A stretch of 64,000 bases of DNA. Source: Chitinophagales bacterium. GTDB lineage: Bacteria > Bacteroidota > Bacteroidia > Chitinophagales > Saprospiraceae. Every line of letters starts with the position of its first letter. Position 1 is the first letter of the stretch. Where the stretch lies: NCBI GenBank assembly GCA_017303875.1, contig JAFLBP010000009.1, positions 62,001-126,000 on the forward strand, written 5' to 3'. A program made the translations under genes and the position numbers. Under the pieces are notes generated by a model. That model ran no database searches. It was not told where the DNA came from and was given only the letters and a program-made list of their open reading frames with translations. Below are positions 17,184 through 25,189 of the stretch, piece after piece.

Positions 17184-20100
17184 CTACACCACGATATTGA
17201 TCATTCGTCCTTTGACGTGAATGACTTTTTTGGGTGTTTGGCCATCTAACCATTTTTTCACCTGTTCGACGGCAAGTGCGGCCGCAATCGCTTCTTCATC
17301 GGTACAACCGCTTGGCAAATCCACGTGTGCGCGCAATTTGCCATTGATCTGAATCGGGTAGTTGATACTGTCCGTTTTCAGATATGTTTCATTCAGAACG
17401 GGCCATTGGGCATCGCAGACGGAACTGGTATGCCCCAGCAGGTGCCAGAGTTCTTCCGAAACGTGTGGCGCAAAGGGCGCCATAAGGGCCAGCATGGCCT
17501 CCAGTACGGCGCGTTTGCTGCATTTCAGGTCGCGCAGCTCATTGGTGGCGATCATAAAATGGCTCACGCAGGTATTCATGGAAAAACGCTCAATATCTTC
17601 CGTCACCTTTTTGATACAGGTATGCAGTACGCGCAGTTCGTCGGCACTTGGCTCGCCATCCACTACTTTCCACTGGCCGGCATTGTCGAAGAACAGGCTC
17701 CAGAACTTGCGCAAAAAGCCCGAAACGCCGGTTATGCCATTGGTATTCCAGGGTTTTGAAACCTCAATGGGGCCCAGGAACATTTCGTACATGCGGAAGC
17801 AGTCGGCGCCGTATTGTGCGACCATATCGTCGGGATTAACCACATTATACTTGGATTTCGACATTTTTTCCACTTCCGGGCAGGTCAGGAATTTGCCATC
17901 GGCATCCAGTTTGAAGGCTGCATTTTTGAACATAGACAGCTGTCGCACCTTTTCTGTGTCCAGAAAATCATTGTTCACATAGCTGATGTCTACGTGCAGG
18001 CGGGTGAGGTTTTCCGGATTGTATTTATGCACGAGGTTGAAAGACACGAAGAGTTGTTCCGACTTCGGGGTTTCCCGGCTCATGATGAATTTCTCCTTGC
18101 TTTTGAGGGCGTCGGAGATTTTCTCGGCGATGCGGTCGGGGCGGTTGATATTATCGGCCAATTCTTCCACGCTCAACACAAGCAGGCGCTTTTGGTCGCT
18201 CTCGGCTGCGGCGCGGATTTGTTCAATTTTATCAATGAGCTTGTAGGAAGTTACTTCAATGACCAGATCGCTGGCGCCGAAAGCAAAATCATATTGCCAG
18301 GCTTCTTCAAAATCGGGTGCATGTACTTCAAACGGCCCTTGTTCATTGAAGAAGGGTTTGAGTACTTTGAGCATCAGGTATTCTTCAAAGAAACGCTCTT
18401 TTGCGCGGTACACAAAGCTGGAACGGCCCTGAATCATGCCCTGGTTGATGAGTTTTTTGGCAAACTCTTTTTTAGGCGCCAGCCCTGTGTCGAACAGGAA
18501 ATGGTTCCAGAAGCGGCTGTACAGCAGGTGCCCCACAGCATGTTCGGAACCTCCGATGTAGAGGTCTACATCCTGCCAGTAGTTGATGGCTTCAGGGCTA
18601 CAAAAGGCCTCCCCGTTTTTGGGGTCCATGTAGCGGTAGAAGTACCAGGAAGAGCCGGCCCAGCCGGGCATGGTATTCATTTCCAGGGGGCCGCCTTCGG
18701 AGCCGTCTTTGGGTTTATAGTACCAGTCTTTGGCGCGGCCCAGCGGCGGTTCGCCGGTTTCGGTGGGCAGGTATTTATCTACTTTGGGCAGGGTCAGCGG
18801 CAGATCGGCCTCGTCGATGAGGTGGGGAATATTGTTGCTGTCCCAGTAAACGGGCACGGGTTCGCCCCAGTAGCGTTGGCGGCTGAACACGGCATTGCGC
18901 AGTTTGTACTGGGTTTTGCCTTTTCCGAGGCCCTTTTTTTCCAACCATTCGATCAGCGTGGGCACGGCGGTCTCGTAGTCCATGCCGTTGATCATGCCGG
19001 AATTGATGTAGCGGCCTTCTTTGGTAGGGTCGGCGGCTTCCTCCATGTTTTGCTGTGCATCGAGGATGGGAATGATGGGCAGGTTGAAATGACGGGCGAA
19101 GTTCCAGTCGCGCTGGTCGCCGGAAGGCACGGCCATGACCGCGCCGGTACCGTAGCCGGCCAGCACATAATCGGCAATCCAGATGGGTACGCGTTCGCCG
19201 TTGAAGGGGTTGATGGCGTAGGCGCCGGTGAATGCACCGGTTACTTTTTTGACTTCCGACATACGTTCCAGCTCCGAGCGGGAGGCGGCCCAGCGGACGT
19301 AGGCGTCAATCTCGCTGCGCTGCGCGTCGGTGGTCAGTTCGCGCACCAACTCGTGTTCGGGGGCAAGCACCATAAACGACACACCATATATAGTATCCAC
19401 GCGGGTAGTGAACACTTCGATGTGGTAGTCGGGGTAGCCGTCTACACCGAATTTGACGGAAGCGCCCTTGGAGCGTCCGATCCAGTTGCGCTGTTGGTCT
19501 TTAATGGGGTCGGGCCAGTCGACGGTATCGAGGCCGTCGATAAGGCGGTCGGCGTAAGCGGTGATGCGCATGACCCATTGTTTCATCAGGACGCGCTCCA
19601 CGGGGTATCCGCCGCGTTCGCTGACGCCGTCTTTCACTTCGTCGTTGGAGAGTACGGAACCGAGGCCGGGGCACCAGTTGACAAACTCTTCGGAGGGGAA
19701 GGTCAGGCGGTATTTGAGCAGCATTTGTTGCTGTTCGGTTTGGCTCATGGCATTCCATTCGGCGGCGCTGAATGCGGGCGTATCGTCGTCGCAGGCCGCC
19801 TGAATACCGGCATTGCCGTTTTGGGCAAAATATTGCTCCAATTGGGCAATGGGCAGTGCTTTTTCGGCTTTTTTATCAAAATAATGCCCGAACAGCTGCA
19901 TGAAAATCCACTGCGTCCAGCGATAATATTCAGGACTGCTGGTGCGTACCTCGCGGCTCCAGTCGAAGCTGAAACCAATATTTTCCAATTGTTCGCGGTA
20001 GCGGGTAATGTTTTGTTCGGTGGCTACTTCCGGGTGGATGCCGGTCTGGATGGCGTATTGTTCTGCGGGCAGGCCAAAGGAGTCGTAGCCCATGGGGTGC

Positions 20101-20318
20101 AGCACATTAAAACCTTTGAGGCGTTTGTAGCGCGCCATGATATCGCTGGCGATATAGCCCAGCGGGTGCCCGACGTGAAGGCCTGCCCCGGAGGGGTAGG
20201 GGAACATGTCGAGGATGTAGTATTTCGGTTTTTCGCTGTGGTTATTGACCTGGTAGGTGCCGTTTTCCTGCCACCATTTGCGCCACTTGGGCTCAATTTC
20301 GCTTGGGTTGTACTCCAT
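17184..20318 (-). CDS. leuS: Leucyl-tRNA synthetase with an extra inserted domain
   Basis: A class I synthetase of 1044 residues, longer than the usual 870-930. Key motifs are HVGH (HIGH signature, about residues 48-51), a CP1 editing domain (about 230-420), GSSWYFYRYMDP, and KMSKSK (about 818). Between MIQGRSSFVYR and the KMSKS loop there is an extra segment of about 115 residues (about 640-753, bases roughly 18057-18401). It contains YDFAFGASDLVIEVTSYKL and LLVLSVEEL and resembles a PD-(D/E)XK or DUF559-like nuclease fold with an incomplete ExK motif. The canonical catalytic parts look intact, so the enzyme is probably active. Confidence 0.96.
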   Translation of the reverse strand: MEYNPSEIEPKWRKWWQENGTYQVNNHSEKPKYYILDMFPYPSGAGLHVGHPLGYIASDIMARYKRLKGFNVLHPMGYDSFGLPAEQYAIQTGIHPEVATEQNITRYREQLENIGFSFDWSREVRTSSPEYYRWTQWIFMQLFGHYFDKKAEKALPIAQLEQYFAQNGNAGIQAACDDDTPAFSAAEWNAMSQTEQQQMLLKYRLTFPSEEFVNWCPGLGSVLSNDEVKDGVSERGGYPVERVLMKQWVMRITAYADRLIDGLDTVDWPDPIKDQQRNWIGRSKGASVKFGVDGYPDYHIEVFTTRVDTIYGVSFMVLAPEHELVRELTTDAQRSEIDAYVRWAASRSELERMSEVKKVTGAFTGAYAINPFNGERVPIWIADYVLAGYGTGAVMAVPSGDQRDWNFARHFNLPIIPILDAQQNMEEAADPTKEGRYINSGMINGMDYETAVPTLIEWLEKKGLGKGKTQYKLRNAVFSRQRYWGEPVPVYWDSNNIPHLIDEADLPLTLPKVDKYLPTETGEPPLGRAKDWYYKPKDGSEGGPLEMNTMPGWAGSSWYFYRYMDPKNGEAFCSPEAINYWQDVDLYIGGSEHAVGHLLYSRFWNHFLFDTGLAPKKEFAKKLINQGMIQGRSSFVYRAKERFFEEYLMLKVLKPFFNEQGPFEVHAPDFEEAWQYDFAFGASDLVIEVTSYKLIDKIEQIRAAAESDQKRLLVLSVEELADNINRPDRIAEKISDALKSKEKFIMSRETPKSEQLFVSFNLVHKYNPENLTRLHVDISYVNNDFLDTEKVRQLSMFKNAAFKLDADGKFLTCPEVEKMSKSKYNVVNPDDMVAQYGADCFRMYEMFLGPIEVSKPWNTNGITGVSGFLRKFWSLFFDNAGQWKVVDGEPSADELRVLHTCIKKVTEDIERFSMNTCVSHFMIATNELRDLKCSKRAVLEAMLALMAPFAPHVSEELWHLLGHTSSVCDAQWPVLNETYLKTDSINYPIQINGKLRAHVDLPSGCTDEEAIAAALAVEQVKKWLDGQTPKKVIHVKGRMINIVV

Positions 20319-20362
20319 GATATATTTTCGGGAGGCGTTAGTTGTGTTTTGTTGTGTGGTTG

Positions 20363-20406
20363 CCGAAGCAAAGCTTCGGGGTACTGATTCGAAGCGGAGC
20401 TTCGAA
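20363..20406. terminator. Two tandem GAAGC/GCTTC hairpins between ppk2 and leuS
   Basis: Two perfect stem-loops lie back to back: CCGAAGC-AAA-GCTTCGG (20363-20379) and TTCGAAGC-GGA-GCTTCGAA (20388-20406). The second abuts the ppk2 stop codon at 20407. Without a clear T-run they may be weak terminators, mRNA-stability elements or copies of a short palindromic repeat in the leuS leader. Confidence 0.5.
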
Positions 20407-21108
20407 TTACAGGTTGTCTGCGAGGGTTTTGGCGATGAAGTAGTTGCGGTACCAGCGCTGGTCTACCGGACAGATATGCCAGGGCGTGGTGCTGTTGTTG
20501 ATCGCGTATTCGTAGGCTTCCATGTATTGGTCCCAGTGTTCGCGTTCTTTCCAGTCGCCGTCGTTGTGTTTCCAGCGTTTTTCGGGGTCGTCGATGCGCT
20601 CCTGGAGTTGCACCAGTTGCTCTTCCTTGGAGATATGCATGTAGAATTTGAAGATTTTGGTGTTGTTGTCAAATTGCAACAAGTCTTCAAAAGCGTTGAT
20701 GGCATTCATGCGTTTTTGTACGCGTTCCATATCAATCCAGCCGTGTACGCGCTGGATGAGGATGTCTTCGTAATGGCTGCGGTTAAAAATTGTGAGCATC
20801 CCTTTTTGGGGTACCCAGCGGTGTACGCGCCAAAGGAAGTCGTGCGCAAATTCTTCTTCGGTAGGTTTTTTAAAAGAGACGAGGTCGAGGCCGGCGATCG
20901 TGCAATCTGAAAACACATTGCGTACGGCGCCGTCTTTGCCGCTGCCGTCCATACCCTGCAAAATGACCAGAACGCTTTGTTTGCTCTCTGCGTAGAGGTT
21001 GTGGTGCAGTTTACCGAGTTTTTTGACGAGTTTTTCCGTCTCTTTTTCGGTTTCTTTTTTATCCCAGCCTTCGGGTGCGCGGGTAGAGATTTCAGCTAAT
21101 TTTATCAT
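20407..21108 (-). CDS. ppk2: Polyphosphate kinase 2 family protein
   Basis: A 233-residue PPK2-type kinase that transfers phosphate between polyphosphate and nucleoside mono- or diphosphates. The Walker A loop reads LQGMDGSGKDGAVRNVF (about residues 48-65). The lid/Walker B region shows FNRSHYEDILIQRVHGW (about 115-130). The length fits single-domain PPK2. It lies upstream of leuS in the same direction with 88 bases between them. Whether it prefers ADP or AMP cannot be told from sequence alone. Confidence 0.93.
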   Translation of the reverse strand: MIKLAEISTRAPEGWDKKETEKETEKLVKKLGKLHHNLYAESKQSVLVILQGMDGSGKDGAVRNVFSDCTIAGLDLVSFKKPTEEEFAHDFLWRVHRWVPQKGMLTIFNRSHYEDILIQRVHGWIDMERVQKRMNAINAFEDLLQFDNNTKIFKFYMHISKEEQLVQLQERIDDPEKRWKHNDGDWKEREHWDQYMEAYEYAINNSTTPWHICPVDQRWYRNYFIAKTLADNL

Positions 21109-21186
21109 AGAATTTGATGCGATTCAAAAGAGGTCGTTCTGTTCCTCATTTTAATGATTATATTTCGACAAAAAGCACAAAAAGGC

Positions 21187-22338
21187 TCATTGTGCAATCA
21201 CTTTCAGTAGTTTTTTCACCTGTTGCGCTTTTTGTAGGGCGGCTTCGCTGCTGTGCCCGGTGATGGTGACGTGGCCCATTTTCCGAAAGGGCGCGGTCAT
21301 TTTTTTACCATACAAATGCAGGTAGACGCCGGGGATGCGCAGTGCTTCGGCGGCGCCTTCGTAGCGCACCGGGCCTTTGTGGCCTGCTTCGCCGAGCAGG
21401 TTGAGCATGACGGCGGCCCGGGTTTGCGCGGTATCGCCCAACGGCAGGTTGCAGATGGCGCGCAGGTGTTGCTGGTATTGGCTGGTCACGGCGCTGTCGA
21501 TGCTGTGGTGGCCGCTGTTGTGCGGGCGCGGCGCCACTTCATTGATCAGGATTTCGCCGGTAGTCGTCAGGAACATTTCTACCGCCAGGAGGCCGCAAAT
21601 ATCAAAAGCGCGGATGACCTGTTCGGCCAGGGCTTCGGCGCGGGCGGCTTCGAGCGGACTGATGCGGGCCGGGCAGAGCAGGAATTCGACGAGGTTGGCC
21701 TCGGGGTGAAAATCCATTTCCACGGGCGGGTACACCGCCACTTCATCGTTGGCGTTGCGGGCGGCGATGACGGCAATTTCCATGCGGATGGGCGCCAGCA
21801 CTTCGGCTAAGCAGGGGCCTTGCAGCAGTTTGTTGTCGAGGTCTTCGGGGCGGCGCAGGATGGCCACGCCTTTGCCGTCGTAGCCGTCGGTGCGGGCTTT
21901 TTGTACCAAAGGCAGTTTCCAGCGGCCTTCCTGTATGGCTGCCACGAGCGCCTGTTCATTTTCAAACAACTCAAAGGCGGCGGTGGGCAGTTCCCGTTCC
22001 AGGTAAAATTGTTTTTGCAGGCCCTTGTCCTGAATAATTTCCAGGGCAGCCGGGCGTGGGTGTACCGTTTTGCCGGCGGCTTCCAGTTCGCGCAGGGCTT
22101 TGGTATTGACCTGTTCGATTTCGATGGTCAGCAGGTCTTTGTCCTGTCCGAAAGCCATTACGTCTTCGTATTTTCGGAAATCGCCTACCTGGAGTTCTTT
22201 GCAGACCGTACTGGCGGGGCAGTCGGCGCTGGTTTCCAGCACACAGGTGTGCAGGTCCCAGGGGGATGCGGCTTCGCAGAGCATTTTGCCCAATTGTCCG
22301 CCGCCGAGAATACCGATTTTAGCCGTTGTTGAAAACAT
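21187..22338 (-). CDS. purK: N5-carboxyaminoimidazole ribonucleotide synthase PurK
   Basis: An ATP-grasp enzyme of 383 residues converting AIR, bicarbonate and ATP to N5-CAIR in purine biosynthesis. The N-terminus IGILGGGQLGKMLCEAA is the conserved PurK opening. The ATP-grasp core includes LVQKARTDGYDGKGVAIL (about 145-165), LAVEMFLTTTGEILINEVAPRPHNSGHHSID and the C-terminal HLYGKK. The ATG at 22338 is preferred; an upstream start would add 19 unrelated residues. purE is not in the window. Confidence 0.95.
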   Translation of the reverse strand: MFSTTAKIGILGGGQLGKMLCEAASPWDLHTCVLETSADCPASTVCKELQVGDFRKYEDVMAFGQDKDLLTIEIEQVNTKALRELEAAGKTVHPRPAALEIIQDKGLQKQFYLERELPTAAFELFENEQALVAAIQEGRWKLPLVQKARTDGYDGKGVAILRRPEDLDNKLLQGPCLAEVLAPIRMEIAVIAARNANDEVAVYPPVEMDFHPEANLVEFLLCPARISPLEAARAEALAEQVIRAFDICGLLAVEMFLTTTGEILINEVAPRPHNSGHHSIDSAVTSQYQQHLRAICNLPLGDTAQTRAAVMLNLLGEAGHKGPVRYEGAAEALRIPGVYLHLYGKKMTAPFRKMGHVTITGHSSEAALQKAQQVKKLLKVIAQ

Positions 22339-22378
22339 GGGCGCGAAGATAGCGCTTCGCGGGTGTTCGGAGAGGGAT

Positions 22379-22822
22379 TTACAGCGCTTTTTCAAGAATT
22401 ATGCGCGGAATGCCGTCGCCTTTATCTTCCAGCGCCACAATATCGAATCCGGCGCGGATATTGAGCAACAGCATACTGCGCCAGCGGTTGAGGGTTTTGG
22501 TGCGCACGGTATGGTAACGGGCGGCGCGGCACCAGTCGTGCTGGGCGGCCATGAGTTGGGCGCCGATGCCTTGTGCGCGGGCTTCGGGCAGCACGCCGCC
22601 GAGCCAGGAGTAGAACACGCCTGCTTCAGCGGGGTAGCCGAGTTTGAAGCCGAGGGGGCATTCTTGCGCATCGCAGAAGAGCTGAACCGTCATGCCGGTT
22701 TGTGTGCGCAGGCGCTGGCGGACTTTCTGATCGTCGGGGGTATCAAAAATTGTGCGGTAGAGCGTGCAGATTGTTTCGCTGAGTTGTTCGGGGAAGGGGG
22801 CGGTATGGGTGGAGATGGGCAT
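22379..22822 (-). CDS. GNAT family N-acetyltransferase
   Basis: A 147-residue GNAT-like enzyme. Motif A appears as GGVLPEARAQGIGAQLMAAQ (about residues 70-90), which has the R/Q-x-x-G-x-G/A acetyl-CoA loop. LFCDAQECPLGFKLGYP forms the preceding strands. The C-terminus has the NIRAGFDIVALE strand-helix typical of motif B. The acceptor substrate is unknown. It is divergent from the abiE operon, whose promoter lies in the 60-base gap. Confidence 0.78.
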   Translation of the reverse strand: MPISTHTAPFPEQLSETICTLYRTIFDTPDDQKVRQRLRTQTGMTVQLFCDAQECPLGFKLGYPAEAGVFYSWLGGVLPEARAQGIGAQLMAAQHDWCRAARYHTVRTKTLNRWRSMLLLNIRAGFDIVALEDKGDGIPRIILEKAL

Positions 22823-22830
22823 GGGATGTT

Positions 22831-22874
22831 TTTTTGTTTTGTTTCCAAAAATTCCTATTTTTGTCCTAAAATAG
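22831..22874 (+). promoter_or_regulatory. abiE promoter with overlapping inverted-repeat operator
   Basis: TTTTTG at 22831-22836, a 19-base spacer, then TATTTTTG at 22856-22863 match the Bacteroidota -33/-7 consensus (TTTG, N19-21, TAnnTTTG). The -7 box is overlapped by the perfect dyad CTATTTT-tgtcct-AAAATAG (22855-22874). AbiEi-type antitoxins are known to repress their own promoter through inverted repeats, so this is a good candidate operator. Confidence 0.6.
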
Positions 22875-22881
22875 AAATAAA

Positions 22882-23520
22882 GTGAATTTTTTGGACTTTA
22901 AAAATACATTTCAGGGATTTCCGGTATTCTCAACGTTAGACATACGGAAATATGATCCCGGATTTAATGTACGAAATCTGGTGCGTTGGCAGGATAAGAG
23001 GTATTTGTTGCGCATCCGTAACAATTGGTATACTTTTAGCGACCAACGCTGGGAGGAGGTTTTGCTTTTTTGGGCAGCAAACAGAATCTACGCGCCTTCT
23101 TATATATCGCTGGAGTCGGCATTGTCGTATTATCATTTGATACCGGAGGGCGTGTTTAGTATACAATCAGTTTCTCCGTTGAAGACAAATCTTTTTCAAA
23201 CGCCCATTGGCAATTTTCAATATTCCAACGTCAAACCTTTCTGGTTTTTTGGTTATCAAATGGTAAAAATACAACAGTTTTATGCAGCTGTTGCCGAACC
23301 CGAAAAAGCTTTGTTGGATCTTTTGTACTTACGCCCCGAACTTGAAACAGCAGTCCAGTTTGAAGCTTTGCGTTTAAATATGTTTGAGTTAAAAAGTCTT
23401 TTTAATCCGGAACGATTTGAGACATATGTTCAGGCTTCAAATAATAAGGCATTAAGCGCGAGGGCTTTAAATTTAATGTTGTTTATTCAAAACTATCATA
23501 GCCATGCTGACATTTCGTGA
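22882..23520 (+). CDS. abiEi: AbiEi-family antitoxin (type IV toxin-antitoxin)
   Basis: A 212-residue protein starting at a GTG just after the promoter/dyad. The order is typical: an N-terminal winged-helix-like region (DIRKYDPGFNVRNLVRWQDK), then a body with LESALSYYHLIPEGVFSIQ and AVAEPEKALLDLLYLRPE, the conserved AbiEi/DUF6088-like blocks. Antitoxins of this group neutralise AbiEii and autorepress the operon. The gene overlaps the toxin gene by 17 bases. The region is more AT-rich than its neighbours, consistent with horizontal transfer. Confidence 0.82.
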   Translation: MNFLDFKNTFQGFPVFSTLDIRKYDPGFNVRNLVRWQDKRYLLRIRNNWYTFSDQRWEEVLLFWAANRIYAPSYISLESALSYYHLIPEGVFSIQSVSPLKTNLFQTPIGNFQYSNVKPFWFFGYQMVKIQQFYAAVAEPEKALLDLLYLRPELETAVQFEALRLNMFELKSLFNPERFETYVQASNNKALSARALNLMLFIQNYHSHADIS

Positions 23521-24280
23521 AATACAACAGTTTTATCCGTTACCGCTACAGGGATTCCAGCAGTTTTTACTACGCGAATACTTGCAGTGTAAAATACTTG
23601 CATTGTTATTTGAAAGCGCCTTTGCTGAGAAATTTGCCTTTTTGGGTGGAACTTGTTTGCGATTGATTCATCAGAACAATCGCTTTTCAGAAGATTTGGA
23701 TTTTGATAACTTCCACCTTAGTTCAGATGAATTTGCGCTGGTTTCTGATGCACTTCGTATTGGTCTTGAAAAAGAAGGTTTGGAAGTTGAAATGCGAAAT
23801 GTGATGCGTGGTGCCTACCATTGTTATATCAAGTTTCCTAATTTGTTGTTTGAAACTGGACTTAGTGGCCACAGGGAAGAAAAAATACTTATTCAATTGG
23901 ATACAGAGGCGCAATACTTTCCTTTTGTACCTCAAACGACTGTGCTTAACCGCTTTGATGTATTTACAGTAGTTAATACTACGCCATTAGATATACTACT
24001 TTCCCAAAAGTTATATGCCATTTGTAATCGCAAACAACCCAAAGGGCGAGATTTTTTTGATGCTACTTTCTTATTCGCCCGTACTTTACCCAATTATGAA
24101 TATCTTGAAATGAAATTAGGGGTTTCTAATCGGGAAGCACTCCGCGAGAAAATGATTGCTGTTGTGGAAATGATTGATCTGGATGCTGCGGCGAGAGATG
24201 TACAGCCCTTTTTATTTTATCCACAAGATATTGCACGGGTGCGCTTTTTTGGAACTTTTATTCGTGAAGCCAAACTTTAA
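23504..24280 (+). CDS. abiEii: AbiEii/AbiGii-family nucleotidyltransferase toxin
   Basis: A 258-residue member of the DNA-polymerase-beta-like nucleotidyltransferase toxins. The catalytic block reads FLGGTCLRLIHQNNRFSEDL followed by DFD (about residues 46-68), giving the G-G-x(n)-S-E-D-L-D-F motif. A second acidic strand occurs in EEKILIQLD (about 125), and the later LLSQKLYAICNRKQPKGRDFFD is the conserved C-terminal block. Toxins of this family block growth, in studied cases by adding nucleotides to tRNA. With the upstream AbiEi it forms a probable phage-abortive-infection or plasmid-type TA module on the chromosome. Confidence 0.87.
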   Translation: MLTFREIQQFYPLPLQGFQQFLLREYLQCKILALLFESAFAEKFAFLGGTCLRLIHQNNRFSEDLDFDNFHLSSDEFALVSDALRIGLEKEGLEVEMRNVMRGAYHCYIKFPNLLFETGLSGHREEKILIQLDTEAQYFPFVPQTTVLNRFDVFTVVNTTPLDILLSQKLYAICNRKQPKGRDFFDATFLFARTLPNYEYLEMKLGVSNREALREKMIAVVEMIDLDAAARDVQPFLFYPQDIARVRFFGTFIREAKL

Positions 24281-24285
24281 CCCCC

Positions 24286-24900
24286 TTGCTCTACCGCGAT
24301 ATACTCGAAGCCCTCGGCACCGCTGCTTTTGCCATTTCCGGCGCTTTTGCCGCCCGGCAGAAGCGATTGGATATTTTCGGTATCTTGGTGTGCACCTTCG
24401 CGACGGCCGTCGGGGGCGGTACCATCCGCGACGTACTGATCGGCAACACGCCGGTGGCCTGGATGAAAGACCAGCAGACCATCTCGGTTATCGTGGTTTC
24501 CTACCTGCTCACCCTGCTTTTCAGCGCACAACTCCGGCGTATGCAGCATACCTTAGCCTTTTTTGATGCCATCGGATTGGGTTTTGCGACCATCATCGGG
24601 GTGCAGCGCGGCTTGGAGGCCGATTTGTCGCCCAGTATCTGTGTGACACTGGGCATGGTGACGGGCTGTTTCGGTGGGGTCTTGCGCGATGTATTGCTGA
24701 ATGAAATTCCCTTAGTCTTTCACAAAGACATTTACGCTTCGGCCTCCTTGCTGGGCGGCTTGTTGTATTTTGTTTGTCGTGCCCTGGAGATCAACGCTTC
24801 CGTTTCGGCTGCCATCGCGATCGTGAGCATTGTTGCGCTGCGGATATTGGTACTGCGTTTCGGTTGGAAATTGCCGAGTGGAGCGATGAGCGATGAGTGA
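24286..24900 (+). CDS. TRIC/UPF0126 family membrane protein
   Basis: A 204-residue membrane protein with seven predicted helices and an internal duplication. The two halves each carry a glycine-rich turn followed by R-D: AVGGGTIRDVLIGNTP (about residues 42-57) and GCFGGVLRDVLLNEIP (about 126-141). This matches the prokaryotic TRIC-type cation channel family (UPF0126/YicG-like). It starts with TTG 5 bases after the abiEii stop, but its base composition is that of the core genome. It is probably not part of the toxin-antitoxin unit. Confidence 0.85.
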   Translation: MLYRDILEALGTAAFAISGAFAARQKRLDIFGILVCTFATAVGGGTIRDVLIGNTPVAWMKDQQTISVIVVSYLLTLLFSAQLRRMQHTLAFFDAIGLGFATIIGVQRGLEADLSPSICVTLGMVTGCFGGVLRDVLLNEIPLVFHKDIYASASLLGGLLYFVCRALEINASVSAAIAIVSIVALRILVLRFGWKLPSGAMSDE

Positions 24901-24906
24901 TGCGTG

Positions 24907-25124
24907 TTTTTGTGTTTGAGTATTTTAGTGTTTTCGTAAGTACTCAAGCGCAGCGCCATTCGTGCATTCGTGGCGACAAAATACATAGCGCCACGAATGC
25001 ACGAATAAGCGCCGCTCCGGACATTCATCGTTTATCGTTCATCGTTACAAAAATTTGCCACGAATGCACGAATGGCGCTGCGCTTGAGTACTTACGAAAG
25101 CACAAAAATACTCAAACACAAAAA
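24907..25124. repeat. Long intergenic inverted repeat (68-bp arms)
   Basis: Positions 24907-24974 and 25057-25124 are inverted copies over 68 bases with two mismatches, separated by 82 bases. The arms contain the motif GCCACGAATGCACGAAT, which also occurs once inside the loop and twice near 46.5 kb. The loop holds the CATTCATCGTT-type short repeats. The structure lies between the TRIC gene and the DUF1028 gene; it has no evident coding content. Confidence 0.8.
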
Positions 25125-25164
25125 TACTCAAACACAAAAATACTCAAACACAAAAACACTCGAA
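25101..25164. repeat. Tandem 16-bp repeat, four copies
   Basis: The unit CACAAAAATACTCAAA occurs three times exactly and once with changes (25101-25116, 25117-25132, 25133-25148, 25149-25164). It starts inside the right arm of the long inverted repeat and ends 25 bases before the DUF1028 gene. Confidence 0.85.
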
Positions 25165-25189
25165 GCACTCACCGTTCATCGTTATAAAC

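Noticed and set aside
17814..20387. A long open frame of 857 codons on the + strand
   Set aside because: It is antisense to leuS, which has strong family motifs across the same bases. The antisense protein has no recognisable domains and arises from codon composition.
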